Source: Streptomyces iconiensis (GTDB lineage Bacteria; Actinomycetota; Actinomycetes; Streptomycetales; Streptomycetaceae). Taken from it: a DNA stretch of 64,000 nucleotides. The position numbers and the translations under genes were made by a program. The DNA lies in contig NZ_JANCPR020000030.1 of assembly GCF_028657195.3 (NCBI RefSeq), positions 1 through 64,000 of the forward strand, in the 5' to 3' direction. Below are positions 49,569 through 58,457 of this stretch, in pieces (positions within the stretch are counted from its first letter, which is position 1; the number at the start of each line of letters is the position of its first letter). The notes under the pieces were generated by a model. The model was not told the origin of the DNA. It ran no database searches and saw only the letters and a list, made by a program, of their open reading frames with translations.

Positions 49569-49624
49569 TCAGTGTGTTCCCCTCCCGCGCCGGCGCCGGG
49601 GCGCGGCACCGGCACCGGGATCCC

Positions 49625-51151
49625 TCAACCGCGGGCGATGACCTCAGCCGCCGCTCTTCCGCAGACGCGGGCCGCGCCGTGGGTGGCGAGGTGCAGGGCG
49701 CCGCTGGGTGCCGACTGGGGAACGCCCATCTCGACGACGACCGTGTCGGGGCGTGCCGAGACGAGCGCGGCGACCGCGTCGGCCATCCAGGGATGGCGGT
49801 GCGCGTCCCGTACGACGGCGACCACGGGCCGCGAACCCGCCGCCGCGAGCACAGCGGCGGCGACATCGCCGTCCGCCATGCCGAAGGTCCCCGTACGGGT
49901 GCCCGGAACCATACGTTCCAGTTCGGCCGCTGGGCCCCACGGCGTCTCGTCGCCCACGGCGATGTTCGCGAGCGGGGTGAGCGCGGCGACATACAGCGGG
50001 CCCGAGGGACGCACATACGCGTCCAGGCCCGTCACCACCAGCGCGCGCCGTGCCGCCTCCAGGCCGATGCCCGGATCGGCGCGGAGCGCGGGGTCGGTCA
50101 GACCCCCCGTGTCCGACCGCCTCGCGCTCCGCGTCCACGCGGCGAGGGCCCGCACCCGTGCCGCGGCGTCGGCGAGCCGTTCCTCCGTCAGCTCGCCCTC
50201 GCGTACGGCCTTCACCAGCGCGTCGCGCAGCCGCAGCACGGTGTCCTCGCCGGCCAGTCCGCCGCCGACGCAGATCGCGTCGGCCCCGGCGGCGAGCGCG
50301 AGCACGCTGCCGCGTTCGAGGCCGTAGGTGGCGGAGATCGCCTGCATCTCCATGCCGTCGGTGACGATCAGGCCCTCGTGCCCGAGCCCGCCCTCGCTCT
50401 CGGGAGCGCGCAGGAGCCCGGTGAGCGCGGCGGGGCTCAGGGTGCCAGGGCGCGCTTCGTCGAGTGCGGGCAGCAGGATGTGCGCGCTCATCACGCACTT
50501 GCTGCCGGCCGCGACGGCGGCGCGGAACGGCACGAGCTCGCGGGTCCTGAGCGTGTCCAGGTCGGCGTCGATACGCGGCATGGAGTGGTGCGAGTCGACG
50601 GCGGTGTCCCCGTGGCCAGGGAAGTGCTTGACGCAGGCCGCCACGCCCGCCGCCTGGAGCCCCTCGACGTAGGCGACGGTGTGCCGGGCGACGAGTTTCG
50701 GGTCGCCGCCGAACGAACGTACGCCGATGACGGGGTTGTCCGGGTTGGAGTTGACGTCCGCTGACGGCGCCCAGTTGAGGTTGACGCCCGCGGCGGCGAG
50801 GCGCCGGCCCAGCTCGTGTGCGACGGCGCGGGTCAGGTCGGGGTCGTCGATGTGGCCGAGTGCGAGGTTGCCGGGGAAGGACGAGCCCGTGCGCGCCTCC
50901 AGCCGGGTGACGTCGCCGCCCTCCTCGTCGATGGCGACCAGGACGTCGGACCGTACCTCGCGCAACTGCTCGGTGAGGACGGCCAGTTGTTCGGGCGAGT
51001 CGATGTTGCGCCCGAACAGGCCGACGGAGGTGAGCCCTTCACCGAGCTGCCGCAGCAGCCAGGAGGGCGCGGTCGTCCCTGTGAAGCCGGGCTGGAGAAC
51101 GGCCAGGGCGTCGCGGGTGAGGGTGTCGGATTCTCGTACTGAGGTGGTCAT
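49625..51151 (-). CDS. dasD: Beta-N-acetylglucosaminidase DasD (GH3)
   Basis: This is a 508-residue family 3 glycoside hydrolase of the NagZ type. The VAIDEEGGDVTRL region binds substrate, CVKHFPGHGDTAVDSHHSMPRI carries the KHFPGHG signature and catalytic His/Asp dyad, and the nucleophile aspartate lies in LIVTDGMEMQAI. No signal peptide is present, so it acts inside the cell on imported chitobiose, splitting it to GlcNAc. It follows dasC, as in S. coelicolor. Confidence 0.9.
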   Translation of the reverse strand: MTTSVRESDTLTRDALAVLQPGFTGTTAPSWLLRQLGEGLTSVGLFGRNIDSPEQLAVLTEQLREVRSDVLVAIDEEGGDVTRLEARTGSSFPGNLALGHIDDPDLTRAVAHELGRRLAAAGVNLNWAPSADVNSNPDNPVIGVRSFGGDPKLVARHTVAYVEGLQAAGVAACVKHFPGHGDTAVDSHHSMPRIDADLDTLRTRELVPFRAAVAAGSKCVMSAHILLPALDEARPGTLSPAALTGLLRAPESEGGLGHEGLIVTDGMEMQAISATYGLERGSVLALAAGADAICVGGGLAGEDTVLRLRDALVKAVREGELTEERLADAAARVRALAAWTRSARRSDTGGLTDPALRADPGIGLEAARRALVVTGLDAYVRPSGPLYVAALTPLANIAVGDETPWGPAAELERMVPGTRTGTFGMADGDVAAAVLAAAGSRPVVAVVRDAHRHPWMADAVAALVSARPDTVVVEMGVPQSAPSGALHLATHGAARVCGRAAAEVIARG

Positions 51152-51205
51152 CTGGCGCGTTGTCCCTTCACTTCACTGGTGTCCATCGAGGCGGCGGGCG
51201 GCCTC

Positions 51206-52036
51206 CTACCCCTTCACCGCACCTGAGGCGAGGCCGCTCACTGCCTTCCGCTGGAGGTAGAGGAAGAGCAGCAGAATGGGGATGGCGAAGAGCGAGGCCG
51301 CGGCCATCGTGGCGCCCCAGTCGTCGCCGAACGCGGTCTGGAACTTCGACAGCCACAGGGGCAGCGTCTGGGCTTCCGCGTCCTTGTTCAGAATGAGCAC
51401 CATCGGGAACTCGTTCCAGGCGGTGATGAAGCCGAAGAGCGAGGTGGCCATCAGGCCGGGGGCCAGCAGCGGGAAGATGACCTTGATGAACGCCTGGGTG
51501 CGCGTGCACCCGTCGACCATCGCCGACTCCTCCAGGTCCTTGGGCACGGCCGCCACATAGTTGCGCAGCGTCAGCACCGTCAGCGGCAGCACCATCACGG
51601 TGTAGAAGAGCGTGAGCGGGAGCAGGCTGTTGAGCATGTCCGCGTCGCGCACGACCATGTAGATCGCAATCACCATGACCTCCCATGGGGCCATCTGGGC
51701 GACCATGAAGACCAGGATCATGCTCTTGCGCCCCTTGAACCGCATGCGCGCGAGGGCGAACGAGGCGAAGAGCGCGATCAGCAGCGAGGAGACGACGGCG
51801 ACGACCGTGACGGTGACGGAGTTGCGGACGAGCGTCCAGAAGTTCTCGGCGTTCACCGCCGTCTTGAAGTGCTCGAACGTCGGCGACGTGGGGAACCAGA
51901 CGGGTGTCTCGCTGAGGATGTCGCCGTTCGGCTTGAGCGCCGTGTTGAACATCCAGTACACCGGAAAGACGAAGACCAGGAACAGCACGAGGGCCGTCGC
52001 GTTGGGCCACAGGCGGCCGAGGAGTGACTTTCTCAT
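51206..52036 (-). CDS. dasC: Chitobiose/GlcNAc ABC transporter permease DasC
   Basis: This is a 276-residue MalG-type permease with about six membrane helices. The EAA loop is EESAMVDGCTRTQAFIKVIFPLLAPG, in the cytoplasmic loop before helix 5. It pairs with DasB to form the channel for chitobiose bound by DasA. It shares one base (TGATG) with the dasB stop. No ATPase gene is in the cluster; the shared MsiK ATPase is expected to energise it, as in other Streptomyces sugar importers. Confidence 0.92.
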   Translation of the reverse strand: MRKSLLGRLWPNATALVLFLVFVFPVYWMFNTALKPNGDILSETPVWFPTSPTFEHFKTAVNAENFWTLVRNSVTVTVVAVVSSLLIALFASFALARMRFKGRKSMILVFMVAQMAPWEVMVIAIYMVVRDADMLNSLLPLTLFYTVMVLPLTVLTLRNYVAAVPKDLEESAMVDGCTRTQAFIKVIFPLLAPGLMATSLFGFITAWNEFPMVLILNKDAEAQTLPLWLSKFQTAFGDDWGATMAAASLFAIPILLLFLYLQRKAVSGLASGAVKG

Positions 52037-53061
52037 CAGGACTTCTTCTCCCCCGGTCCCGCGGACGCGCCGTCGGCGTCCTCAGCGTCTTCCTGCCGCA
52101 GGACGATGCGCAGGTAGTACGACATCAGCGCCAGCAGGATCAGGATGGTGAGCACCGAGATCGCCGCGCCGGCCCCGTAGTGCTGGTTGCCGACGCCCTC
52201 GACGAACGCGTAGACGGGCAGGGTCTCGGTGAGGCGGTCAGGACCGCCCTCGTTGATGGCGAAGACGTGCGGGAACGCCTTGAAGATCCAGATGACTTCG
52301 AGGAACGTCGCCACCATCATGAACGGCTTGAGGAACGGGAACGTGACGTTCTTGAAGCTCTTCCAGGCCCCGGCGCCGTCCAGCGCCGCTGCCTCGTACA
52401 GCTCGCGGGAGATCGTGGTCGTGGCGGCGTAGAGGTTGATCGCGACGAACGGGATCGACGTCCAGACGATCAGCAGCGAGATGACGAAGAACGTCGAGAG
52501 CTGGCCACCGGTCCAGTTGTAGTCCGCCATCGAGGAGAACCCGAGCTTGGCGAGCACCCAGTTGACGACGCCGAAGCGCTGTGCGAACAGCCACTGGTAG
52601 ACGGTGGTGGCCGCGATGATCGGCATGGCCCAGGCGAGCACGAGCCCGGCGGACAGCAGCAGCCGCATCTTCGGGCCGAGCTTGGCCAGCAGCAGCCCGA
52701 TCAGCGTGCCACCGATCATGATGATCACGACGTTGATCAGCGTGAAGATGACCGACCGCAGGGTGACGCGCCAGAAGGTGTCACTGGTGAGCGCGTCGCT
52801 GTAGTTGCTGAACCCCGTCCACTCGGTGACGTGCTGGATCAGCTGCGTCATGTTGAGGTTCTGGAACGACAGCATGCCGTTCGTGACCAGCGGATACCCG
52901 AGGAAGATCGCGGTGAACGCGAGCGCCGGGAGGAGCAGCAGGTAGGGGAGGGTGCCCTTGACCTTGGTTCTGCCGCCCTCGGGAGGGCCGAGGTTGGCGG
53001 CCGTGAGGGGCGCCTTGCCTTCCGGCGGCGCCTGGCCGGTCTGCACTGACTGCGTTGCCAT
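52036..53061 (-). CDS. dasB: Chitobiose/GlcNAc ABC transporter permease DasB
   Basis: This is a 341-residue MalF-type permease. A 40-residue cytoplasmic N-terminus precedes about six membrane helices, with the EAA loop YEAAALDGAGAWKSFKNVTFPFLKP. Together with DasC it forms the membrane part of the importer. It is 94 bp downstream of dasA; a weak hairpin or processing site in the gap could make dasA transcript more abundant than dasBC. Confidence 0.92.
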   Translation of the reverse strand: MATQSVQTGQAPPEGKAPLTAANLGPPEGGRTKVKGTLPYLLLLPALAFTAIFLGYPLVTNGMLSFQNLNMTQLIQHVTEWTGFSNYSDALTSDTFWRVTLRSVIFTLINVVIIMIGGTLIGLLLAKLGPKMRLLLSAGLVLAWAMPIIAATTVYQWLFAQRFGVVNWVLAKLGFSSMADYNWTGGQLSTFFVISLLIVWTSIPFVAINLYAATTTISRELYEAAALDGAGAWKSFKNVTFPFLKPFMMVATFLEVIWIFKAFPHVFAINEGGPDRLTETLPVYAFVEGVGNQHYGAGAAISVLTILILLALMSYYLRIVLRQEDAEDADGASAGPGEKKS

Positions 53062-53155
53062 CGGGGGTCCAGTTCCAAATCGGACGTGTGGTGAGGCCCT
53101 GGGGAGGGGGCACTCTCGTGCCCCCTCCCGCGGGTCGGCCGGGCTCAGCGCGGCA

Positions 53156-54427
53156 TCACTGCTTCTGCGAGAGCCTCTTGTTCAGCTCGTCCTCAACGCC
53201 CTTGGCGGCAGCCGCGTGCGACTTCCCCTTGAGCACCGACGTCATGTACGTCTTGATCGGGTTGGGCGGGTTCTCCACGGCTGCCCACTCCGGGATGAGC
53301 GGGGTCAGACCACCGTCGGCGACGGCCGGCGAGGCGGCCTCGGCTGCCGGGTTGCCCTTGAGCTGGTCCTGGAGCGCCTCCTTGTTCGGGATGACGCCGC
53401 CCTCCTTGGCGAGGGCGCCCTCGTTCTTGTCGGAGAGGGCGATCTTCAGGAACTCCTTGGCGAGTTCCTGCTTTTCGCTGCCCGCTGCGACGGCGAGGTT
53501 GGAGCCGCCGAGGAAGACACCCTCGGGCTTGTCGGCGGTCTCACCCGGAATGGTGAAGTAGCCGATGTCCTTCTCGATCTTCTTGTTGGCCTCGATGGCG
53601 GTGGCCGCCTCCCAGCTGAGACCGACGAACGCGCCGGTCTTGCCCTTGGCGAAGACCTCGGCCTGCTGCGGGGTCGCCTCGTCCTTGTCCTTGGGAGCCT
53701 GGGAGTAGGAGGCGTACTTCTTGTAGACCTCCATGGCCTCACCGACCTTGGCGTCGTCGAGGTTGGAGACCCACTTGCCGCCCTTCTTCTTGACGAGGTC
53801 GGCGTTGTTGCCGATGAGCAGCCCGTCGAAGAAGTACCAGTTCTGGCCGGGCATGTAGAGCGGTTCCGCTTCGGTCTTCTTCTCGATCTTGTCGAACGCG
53901 TCGAAGAGTTCGTCACGGGTCTTGGGCGTGCCCTTGATGCCCGCCTCGGCCCAGATCTTCTTGTTGTAGATGACCGTACGGTTGACCGCGAACCACGGGG
54001 CGGCGTACTGCTTTCCGCCCTGTACGGCGGAGGCGTTGATGGACTCGGTCCAGTCCTTGCCGAGACCCTTCTTCAGGTCGCTGAGGTCAGCGAGCCCACC
54101 GGTCTTGGCATACGCCGGGGTCTGGGTGTTGCCGACCTCGATGACGTCCGGCGGGTCGGACTCGGAGAGCGCCGTGGTGATCTTCTGCTGGATGCCGTTC
54201 CACTGCTGGACCTCAAGCTTGAGCTTGGCCCCGGTCTTCTTCTCGAACTCGGCCCTGACATCCTTCTCCCACTGCTTGGGAGTTGAGCCGTCCATCGCCC
54301 AGAGTGTGAGCGTCTGTCCCTTGAAGCTGTCGGTCCCTGACTTCTTGTCACCGCCGTCGGACCCACAGCCCGCGACACTCACCACCAGAGCCGCGACACC
54401 GGTCGCAGCTATGAGTCCACGTTTCAC
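53156..54427 (-). CDS. dasA: Chitobiose-binding lipoprotein DasA
   Basis: This 423-residue solute-binding protein of the MalE/UgpB type has a lipoprotein signal: MKRGLIAATGVAALVVSVAGC, lipobox VAGC at residues 18-21, then a Gly/Asp/Lys-rich linker. The mature part has LTLWAMDGSTPKQWEKDVRAEFEKKTG and YAAPWFAVNRTVIYNKKIW. It binds chitobiose outside the cell and feeds DasBC. Two DasR sites lie directly upstream, in line with strong control by DasR. Confidence 0.93.
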   Translation of the reverse strand: MKRGLIAATGVAALVVSVAGCGSDGGDKKSGTDSFKGQTLTLWAMDGSTPKQWEKDVRAEFEKKTGAKLKLEVQQWNGIQQKITTALSESDPPDVIEVGNTQTPAYAKTGGLADLSDLKKGLGKDWTESINASAVQGGKQYAAPWFAVNRTVIYNKKIWAEAGIKGTPKTRDELFDAFDKIEKKTEAEPLYMPGQNWYFFDGLLIGNNADLVKKKGGKWVSNLDDAKVGEAMEVYKKYASYSQAPKDKDEATPQQAEVFAKGKTGAFVGLSWEAATAIEANKKIEKDIGYFTIPGETADKPEGVFLGGSNLAVAAGSEKQELAKEFLKIALSDKNEGALAKEGGVIPNKEALQDQLKGNPAAEAASPAVADGGLTPLIPEWAAVENPPNPIKTYMTSVLKGKSHAAAAKGVEDELNKRLSQKQ

Positions 54428-54463
54428 AGCATCCTCCCCTGCACACTGGATGTGGTCTTTAAT

Positions 54464-54475
54464 GGTTTAGACCAG
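54464..54475. promoter_or_regulatory. DasR operator (dre) 1 of dasA
   Basis: TGGTTTAGACCA matches the symmetric DasR site TGGTCTAGACCA at 11 of 12 positions, 37 bp upstream of the dasA start. An inverted repeat CACACTGG/CCAGTGTG surrounds this region. Confidence 0.8.
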
Positions 54476-54487
54476 TGTGCAGAGCTT

Positions 54488-54499
54488 GGCCTAGACCTT
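54488..54499. promoter_or_regulatory. DasR operator (dre) 2 of dasA
   Basis: TGGCCTAGACCT matches the DasR core at 10 of 12 positions, 24 bp from dre 1 (centre to centre). Two sites upstream of dasA are also known in S. coelicolor. Confidence 0.7.
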
Positions 54500-54660
54500 T
54501 AGGGGTGTCAACGGTGTATAAAGCTCCCTGTCGGTTCCGTTACCGGAACGACATCTGAGCTGGGACGCCTGAGTGGGCTGAGCCCGTGCCACGATGTGAG
54601 CCGCTACGTACACGGAGGAAGCCGGTGACGGCAGCACGACATGAGTCGGGAAGGCGTGCC

Positions 54661-55479
54661 ATGAGTGCGGACGGGGGCGGCGCGGGGGCGCCGACGGCTT
54701 CGGCCGGGGCGGGGACGGATACCGCCGGCGGCAACGGAACCGGCGTGCGCACCGCGCGCGTTCCCAAGTACTACCGCCTCAAGCGGCACTTGCTGGAGAT
54801 GACCGAAACGCTGCCACCGGGCACCCCGGTCCCACCGGAGCGCACGCTGGCCAGCGAGTTCGACACCTCGCGTACGACGGTCCGGCAGGCGCTCCAGGAA
54901 CTGGTCGTCGAGGGGCGGCTGGAGCGCATCCAGGGCAAGGGCACGTTCGTCGCCAAGCCCAAGGTCTCCCAGGCGCTGCAACTCACCTCGTACACCGAGG
55001 ACATGCGCGCCCAGGGGCTCGAACCCACCTCGCAGCTCCTGGACATCGGCTACGTCACAGCGGACGACCGGCTCTCCGGGCTGCTCGACATCCCCGCGGG
55101 CGGACGCGTGCTGCGCATCGAGCGGCTGCGGCTGGCCAGCGGGGAGCCCATGGCCATAGAGACCACCCACCTCTCCCAGAAGCGTTTCCCCGCACTGCGC
55201 CGCAGCCTGGTCAAGTACAGCTCCCTCTACACGGCGCTCGCCGAGGTCTACGGCGTCCATCTCGCCGAGGCCGAGGAGACGATCGAGACCTCGCTGGCCA
55301 CACCGCGCGAGGCCGGACTGCTCGGCACCGACGTGGGGTTGCCGATGCTGATGCTCTCGCGGCACTCGCGGGACACGGGCGGGGAGCCCGTCGAGTGGGT
55401 GCGCTCGGTGTACCGGGGCGACCGGTACAAGTTCGTCGCCAACCTCCAGCGGCCGGGCGGCCGGCACCCCGCGCGGTAA
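54661..55479 (+). CDS. dasR: GntR/HutC family global regulator DasR
   Basis: This is a 272-residue regulator with a GntR winged helix (VPKYYRLKRHLLEMT, PPERTLASEFDTSRTTVRQALQ, IQGKGTFVAKP, residues 35-105) and a HutC/UTRA effector domain (EDMRAQGLEPTSQLLDIGY, EPMAIETTHLS, EWVRSVYRGDRYKFV). In Streptomyces DasR binds dre sites, is released by GlcN-6-P, and controls chitin/GlcNAc use, development and antibiotics. The N-terminal 35 residues are Gly/Ala-rich and longer than in S. coelicolor. The ATG at 54661 follows GGGAAGG. It is divergent from dasA. Confidence 0.95.
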   Translation: MSADGGGAGAPTASAGAGTDTAGGNGTGVRTARVPKYYRLKRHLLEMTETLPPGTPVPPERTLASEFDTSRTTVRQALQELVVEGRLERIQGKGTFVAKPKVSQALQLTSYTEDMRAQGLEPTSQLLDIGYVTADDRLSGLLDIPAGGRVLRIERLRLASGEPMAIETTHLSQKRFPALRRSLVKYSSLYTALAEVYGVHLAEAEETIETSLATPREAGLLGTDVGLPMLMLSRHSRDTGGEPVEWVRSVYRGDRYKFVANLQRPGGRHPAR

Positions 55480-55651
55480 GCCTCGTCCGGGGCACGCGGG
55501 GCCGCCTGGACGCCCGTTGGGGACGCGCCCCGGAAACTGGCCCGCGCCGCGGTGTAGCGCGGACCACCTCACTGTTCTACGGTCCTAGCCGTCGTGGTGT
55601 GCTCGCTACCAGCGGTGGTGGTGGGCCCCAGGGGGTCGAGGAGGACAGCGA

Positions 55652-57811
55652 GTGAGCAACGCAAGACAGGCCGGACGGCTCAGTCCACGTTCCATCGTCA
55701 TCTGGACGGCCGTCGCCCTGATCGGGGCGGTCGGCTGGAGCATGCTCGCACTCGCCCGGGGCGAGGAGGTGTCGGCGGCCTGGATGGTCGCAGCGGCCCT
55801 CGGCTCGTACGCGATCGGGTACCGCTTCTACTCGCGCTTCATCGCCACCCGGGTGCTGCGCGTGGACAAGTCCCGTGCCACACCGGCGGAACGGCTCAAC
55901 AACGGCATCGACTATCACCCGACGGACCGCAGGGTGCTGCTCGGCCACCACTTCGCCGCCATCGCGGGCGCAGGACCGCTCGTGGGTCCCGTGCTCGCGG
56001 CGCAGATGGGGTATCTGCCGGGCACCATCTGGATCGTCGTCGGGGTGATCTTCGCGGGCGCCGTGCAGGACATGGTGACCCTGTTCTTCTCGATGCGGCG
56101 TGACGGCAAGTCACTCGGCCAGATGGCCCGCGAGGAGATCGGCCCGGTGGGCGGCGCCGCGGCGCTGCTGGCCGTGTTCGCGATCATGATCATTCTGCTG
56201 GCCGTGCTGGCGCTCGTCGTCGTCAACGCGCTGGCCGAGTCGCCCTGGGGCACCTTCTCGATCGGCATGACCATCCCGATCGCGCTGTTCATGGGCTTCT
56301 ACCTGCGCGTGCTGCGCCCCGGCAAGGTCAGCGAGGTCTCGCTGATCGGCATCGTGCTGCTGCTGTTCGCGCTGGTGGCCGGGCGCTGGGTCGCCGAGTC
56401 CTCCTGGGCCGAGACCTTCACGCTGGAGCCGGGCACGCTGGTCATCTGGATCCTGGCCTACAGCTTCATCGCCTCCATCCTCCCCGTCTGGATGCTGCTG
56501 GCGCCGCGTGACTACCTCTCCACGTTCATGAAGATCGGCACCATCGGGCTGCTGGCCGTCGGCGTGGTCGTCACGCTGCCGACGCTGAAGATGGAGGGCA
56601 TCACCGACTTCGCCGGCGGCGGCGACGGGCCGGTGTTCGCCGGCTCGCTCTTCCCGTTCGTCTTCATCACCATCGCCTGCGGCGCCCTGTCCGGGTTCCA
56701 CGCGCTGATCTCCTCGGGCACGACCCCGAAGATGATCCAGAAGGAGACCCAGGTCCGGATGATCGGGTACGGCTCCATGCTGATGGAGTCGTTCGTGGCG
56801 ATCATGGCGATGGTCGCCGCCAGCATCATCGACCCGGGGCTCTACTTCGCGATGAACGCACCGGCGGGTGTGATCGGCGACAACGTCCAGGCCGCGTCCG
56901 AAGCGGTCAAGAACCTCGGATACTCCATCACGCCCGAGCAGTTGGCCGCAGCGGCGAAGGCCGTGGAGGAGGGTTCGCTGCTCTCCCGTACGGGTGGCGC
57001 TCCGACGCTGGCGATAGGCGTCTCGGAGATCTTCTCGAAGGTCGTCGGTGGCGCGGGCATGAAGGCGTTCTGGTATCACTTCGCCATCATGTTCGAGGCG
57101 CTGTTCATTCTGACGGCGCTGGACGCGGGCACGCGCGTGGGCCGCTTCATGCTCCAGGACATGCTGGGCAACCTCTACAAGCCCTTCCGCCGCGTGAGCT
57201 GGTGGCCGGGCCTGCTGGTCTCCAGCGCGGTCGTCGTCGCCCTGTGGGGCTACTTCCTGTGGGTCGGCGTGCACGAGCCGCTCGGCGGGATCAACCAGCT
57301 CTTCCCGCTCTTCGGCATCGCCAACCAGCTGCTCGCCGCCGTCGCACTGGCCGTGTGCACCACGCTGCTGGTGAAGTCGGGGCGGCTCAAGTGGGCCTGG
57401 GTGACCGCCGTTCCGCTGGTCTGGGACGCGGTCGTCACGCTCACGGCGAGCTGGCAGAAGGTCTTCTCCACCGACCCCAAGGTCGGCTTCTTCCAGCAGC
57501 GCTCCGTCTACCAGGACGCGATCAACGACGGCAAGGTCATCCCGCCGGCCAAGACCATGGACGACATGAACACCGTCGTCACCAACTCCACGGTCGACGG
57601 AGTCCTTGCCGCGCTCTTCGCCGTCCTGGTCGTCGTGGTCCTGCTCGACGCGGCCCGTACCTGCGTGCGCGCCATCAGGAACCCGCAGAGCGCGAAGCTG
57701 AACGAGGTCCCGCACGAGGAGTCGCAGATCGTCGCGCCCGCCGGACTGATCCCGACGAAGGAGGAGAAGGCGGAGCTGGCCGCCGCCGGCCCCTCGGAGG
57801 ACTCGCGGTGA
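55652..57811 (+). CDS. cstA: Carbon starvation protein CstA family (pyruvate/peptide transporter)
   Basis: This 719-residue membrane protein has about 18 hydrophobic segments. The CstA N-domain contains ARGEEVSAAWMVAAALGSYAIGYRFYSRFIATRVL, the loop VDKSRATPAERLNNGIDYHPTDR and HHFAAIAGAGPLVGPVLAAQMGYLPGTIW. The C-terminal part (from about residue 470) is the CstA 5TM domain. CstA and its paralogue BtsT import pyruvate and possibly peptides during carbon shortage. It starts at a GTG after GAGGAGGAC and overlaps ybdD. Confidence 0.9.
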   Translation: MSNARQAGRLSPRSIVIWTAVALIGAVGWSMLALARGEEVSAAWMVAAALGSYAIGYRFYSRFIATRVLRVDKSRATPAERLNNGIDYHPTDRRVLLGHHFAAIAGAGPLVGPVLAAQMGYLPGTIWIVVGVIFAGAVQDMVTLFFSMRRDGKSLGQMAREEIGPVGGAAALLAVFAIMIILLAVLALVVVNALAESPWGTFSIGMTIPIALFMGFYLRVLRPGKVSEVSLIGIVLLLFALVAGRWVAESSWAETFTLEPGTLVIWILAYSFIASILPVWMLLAPRDYLSTFMKIGTIGLLAVGVVVTLPTLKMEGITDFAGGGDGPVFAGSLFPFVFITIACGALSGFHALISSGTTPKMIQKETQVRMIGYGSMLMESFVAIMAMVAASIIDPGLYFAMNAPAGVIGDNVQAASEAVKNLGYSITPEQLAAAAKAVEEGSLLSRTGGAPTLAIGVSEIFSKVVGGAGMKAFWYHFAIMFEALFILTALDAGTRVGRFMLQDMLGNLYKPFRRVSWWPGLLVSSAVVVALWGYFLWVGVHEPLGGINQLFPLFGIANQLLAAVALAVCTTLLVKSGRLKWAWVTAVPLVWDAVVTLTASWQKVFSTDPKVGFFQQRSVYQDAINDGKVIPPAKTMDDMNTVVTNSTVDGVLAALFAVLVVVVLLDAARTCVRAIRNPQSAKLNEVPHEESQIVAPAGLIPTKEEKAELAAAGPSEDSR

Positions 57812-58023
57812 GCCCCGCACGCGGAAGCGGGCTGCTGCGCGCCGGCCGCTGGGCGCGCTGGTATGTGCGCGAACTGACGGACGAGAGCGCCTACGACCGC
57901 TACGTCGCGCACGTGCGCCGGCACGAGGGGCCCGAGGCGCCCGTGCCCAGCAGGCGGGAGTTCGAGCGGCGGCGTACGGACGCGCGGGAGGCCGACCCCC
58001 GCGAGGGCTTCCGCTGCTGCTGA
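57808..58023 (+). CDS. YbdD/YjiX family small protein
   Basis: This 71-residue protein starts at a GTG overlapping the cstA stop (GTGA). RWARWYVRELTDESAYDRYVAHVRRHEG and the ending EFERRRTDAREADPREGFRCC match the YbdD/YjiX family. In enterobacteria this protein is required for pyruvate transport by BtsT/CstA. It carries a C-terminal CC pair. Conserved coupling to cstA supports the same role. Confidence 0.88.
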   Translation: MSPARGSGLLRAGRWARWYVRELTDESAYDRYVAHVRRHEGPEAPVPSRREFERRRTDAREADPREGFRCC

Positions 58024-58126
58024 GCTTCGGCTCTGTCGGTCCGCGCCTGCCCGTCCGCACCCGCCCGTCCGCGTCTGCTCATCCGCGCCTGTCCGGTATA
58101 CGGACGGCCGGTGACGGGGAGCGAAT

Positions 58127-58170
58127 CCCTCACTTAGGTTTCGTGCACATTACACAAACCTGAGTGAGGG
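58127..58170. promoter_or_regulatory. 44-bp near-perfect inverted repeat before the symporter operon
   Basis: Arms CCCTCACTTAGGTTT (58127-58141) and AAACCTGAGTGAGGG (58156-58170) match at 14 of 15 positions with a 14-bp spacer. It ends 14 bp before the DUF3311 start. It could be a strong operator or an RNA hairpin that covers the ribosome binding region. Confidence 0.65.
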
Positions 58171-58184
58171 ACGGAGCCCGCACC

Positions 58185-58457
58185 ATGTCAGCACCACCCC
58201 CAACACCGGTCGGCAAAAGACCGGTTGTCACCCCTGGGCGCATCGTCGCGGGTCTCTGCCTCTTCGCACCGTTCGTCGGAATCCTCTGGGTGGACTCGTA
58301 CGCCCGCGTTGAACCGAAGCTCATAGGAATTCCCTTCTTCTACTGGTACCAGATGCTCTGGGTGCTCATTTCCGCGCTGCTCACCGTCATCGCGTACCGC
58401 ATCGTCCGCAGGGAAGAGGCAGCGCGCAGCGCCGAGAAGAGCGGTGAGGCGCTGTGA
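58185..58457 (+). CDS. DUF3311 domain membrane protein (symporter partner)
   Basis: This 90-residue protein has two membrane helices, about residues 20-40 (IVAGLCLFAPFVGILWVDS) and 55-75, with the conserved LIGIPFFYWYQMLWV between them and a charged C-terminus. DUF3311 proteins accompany sodium:solute symporters of the PanF/MctP type and are probably their small subunit. The start at 58185 was chosen over a GTG at 58164, which lies inside the inverted repeat. It overlaps the symporter gene by GTGA. Confidence 0.85.
   Translation: MSAPPPTPVGKRPVVTPGRIVAGLCLFAPFVGILWVDSYARVEPKLIGIPFFYWYQMLWVLISALLTVIAYRIVRREEAARSAEKSGEAL

Noticed and set aside
51152..51205. dre site between dasC and dasD
   Set aside because: ACTGGTGTCCAT resembles a dre only with a two-base deletion in the core, so the spacing is wrong.
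56111..58060. 649-codon minus-strand frame
   Set aside because: It is antisense to cstA-ybdD, and its His/Asp/Gln-rich protein is typical of a shadow frame.
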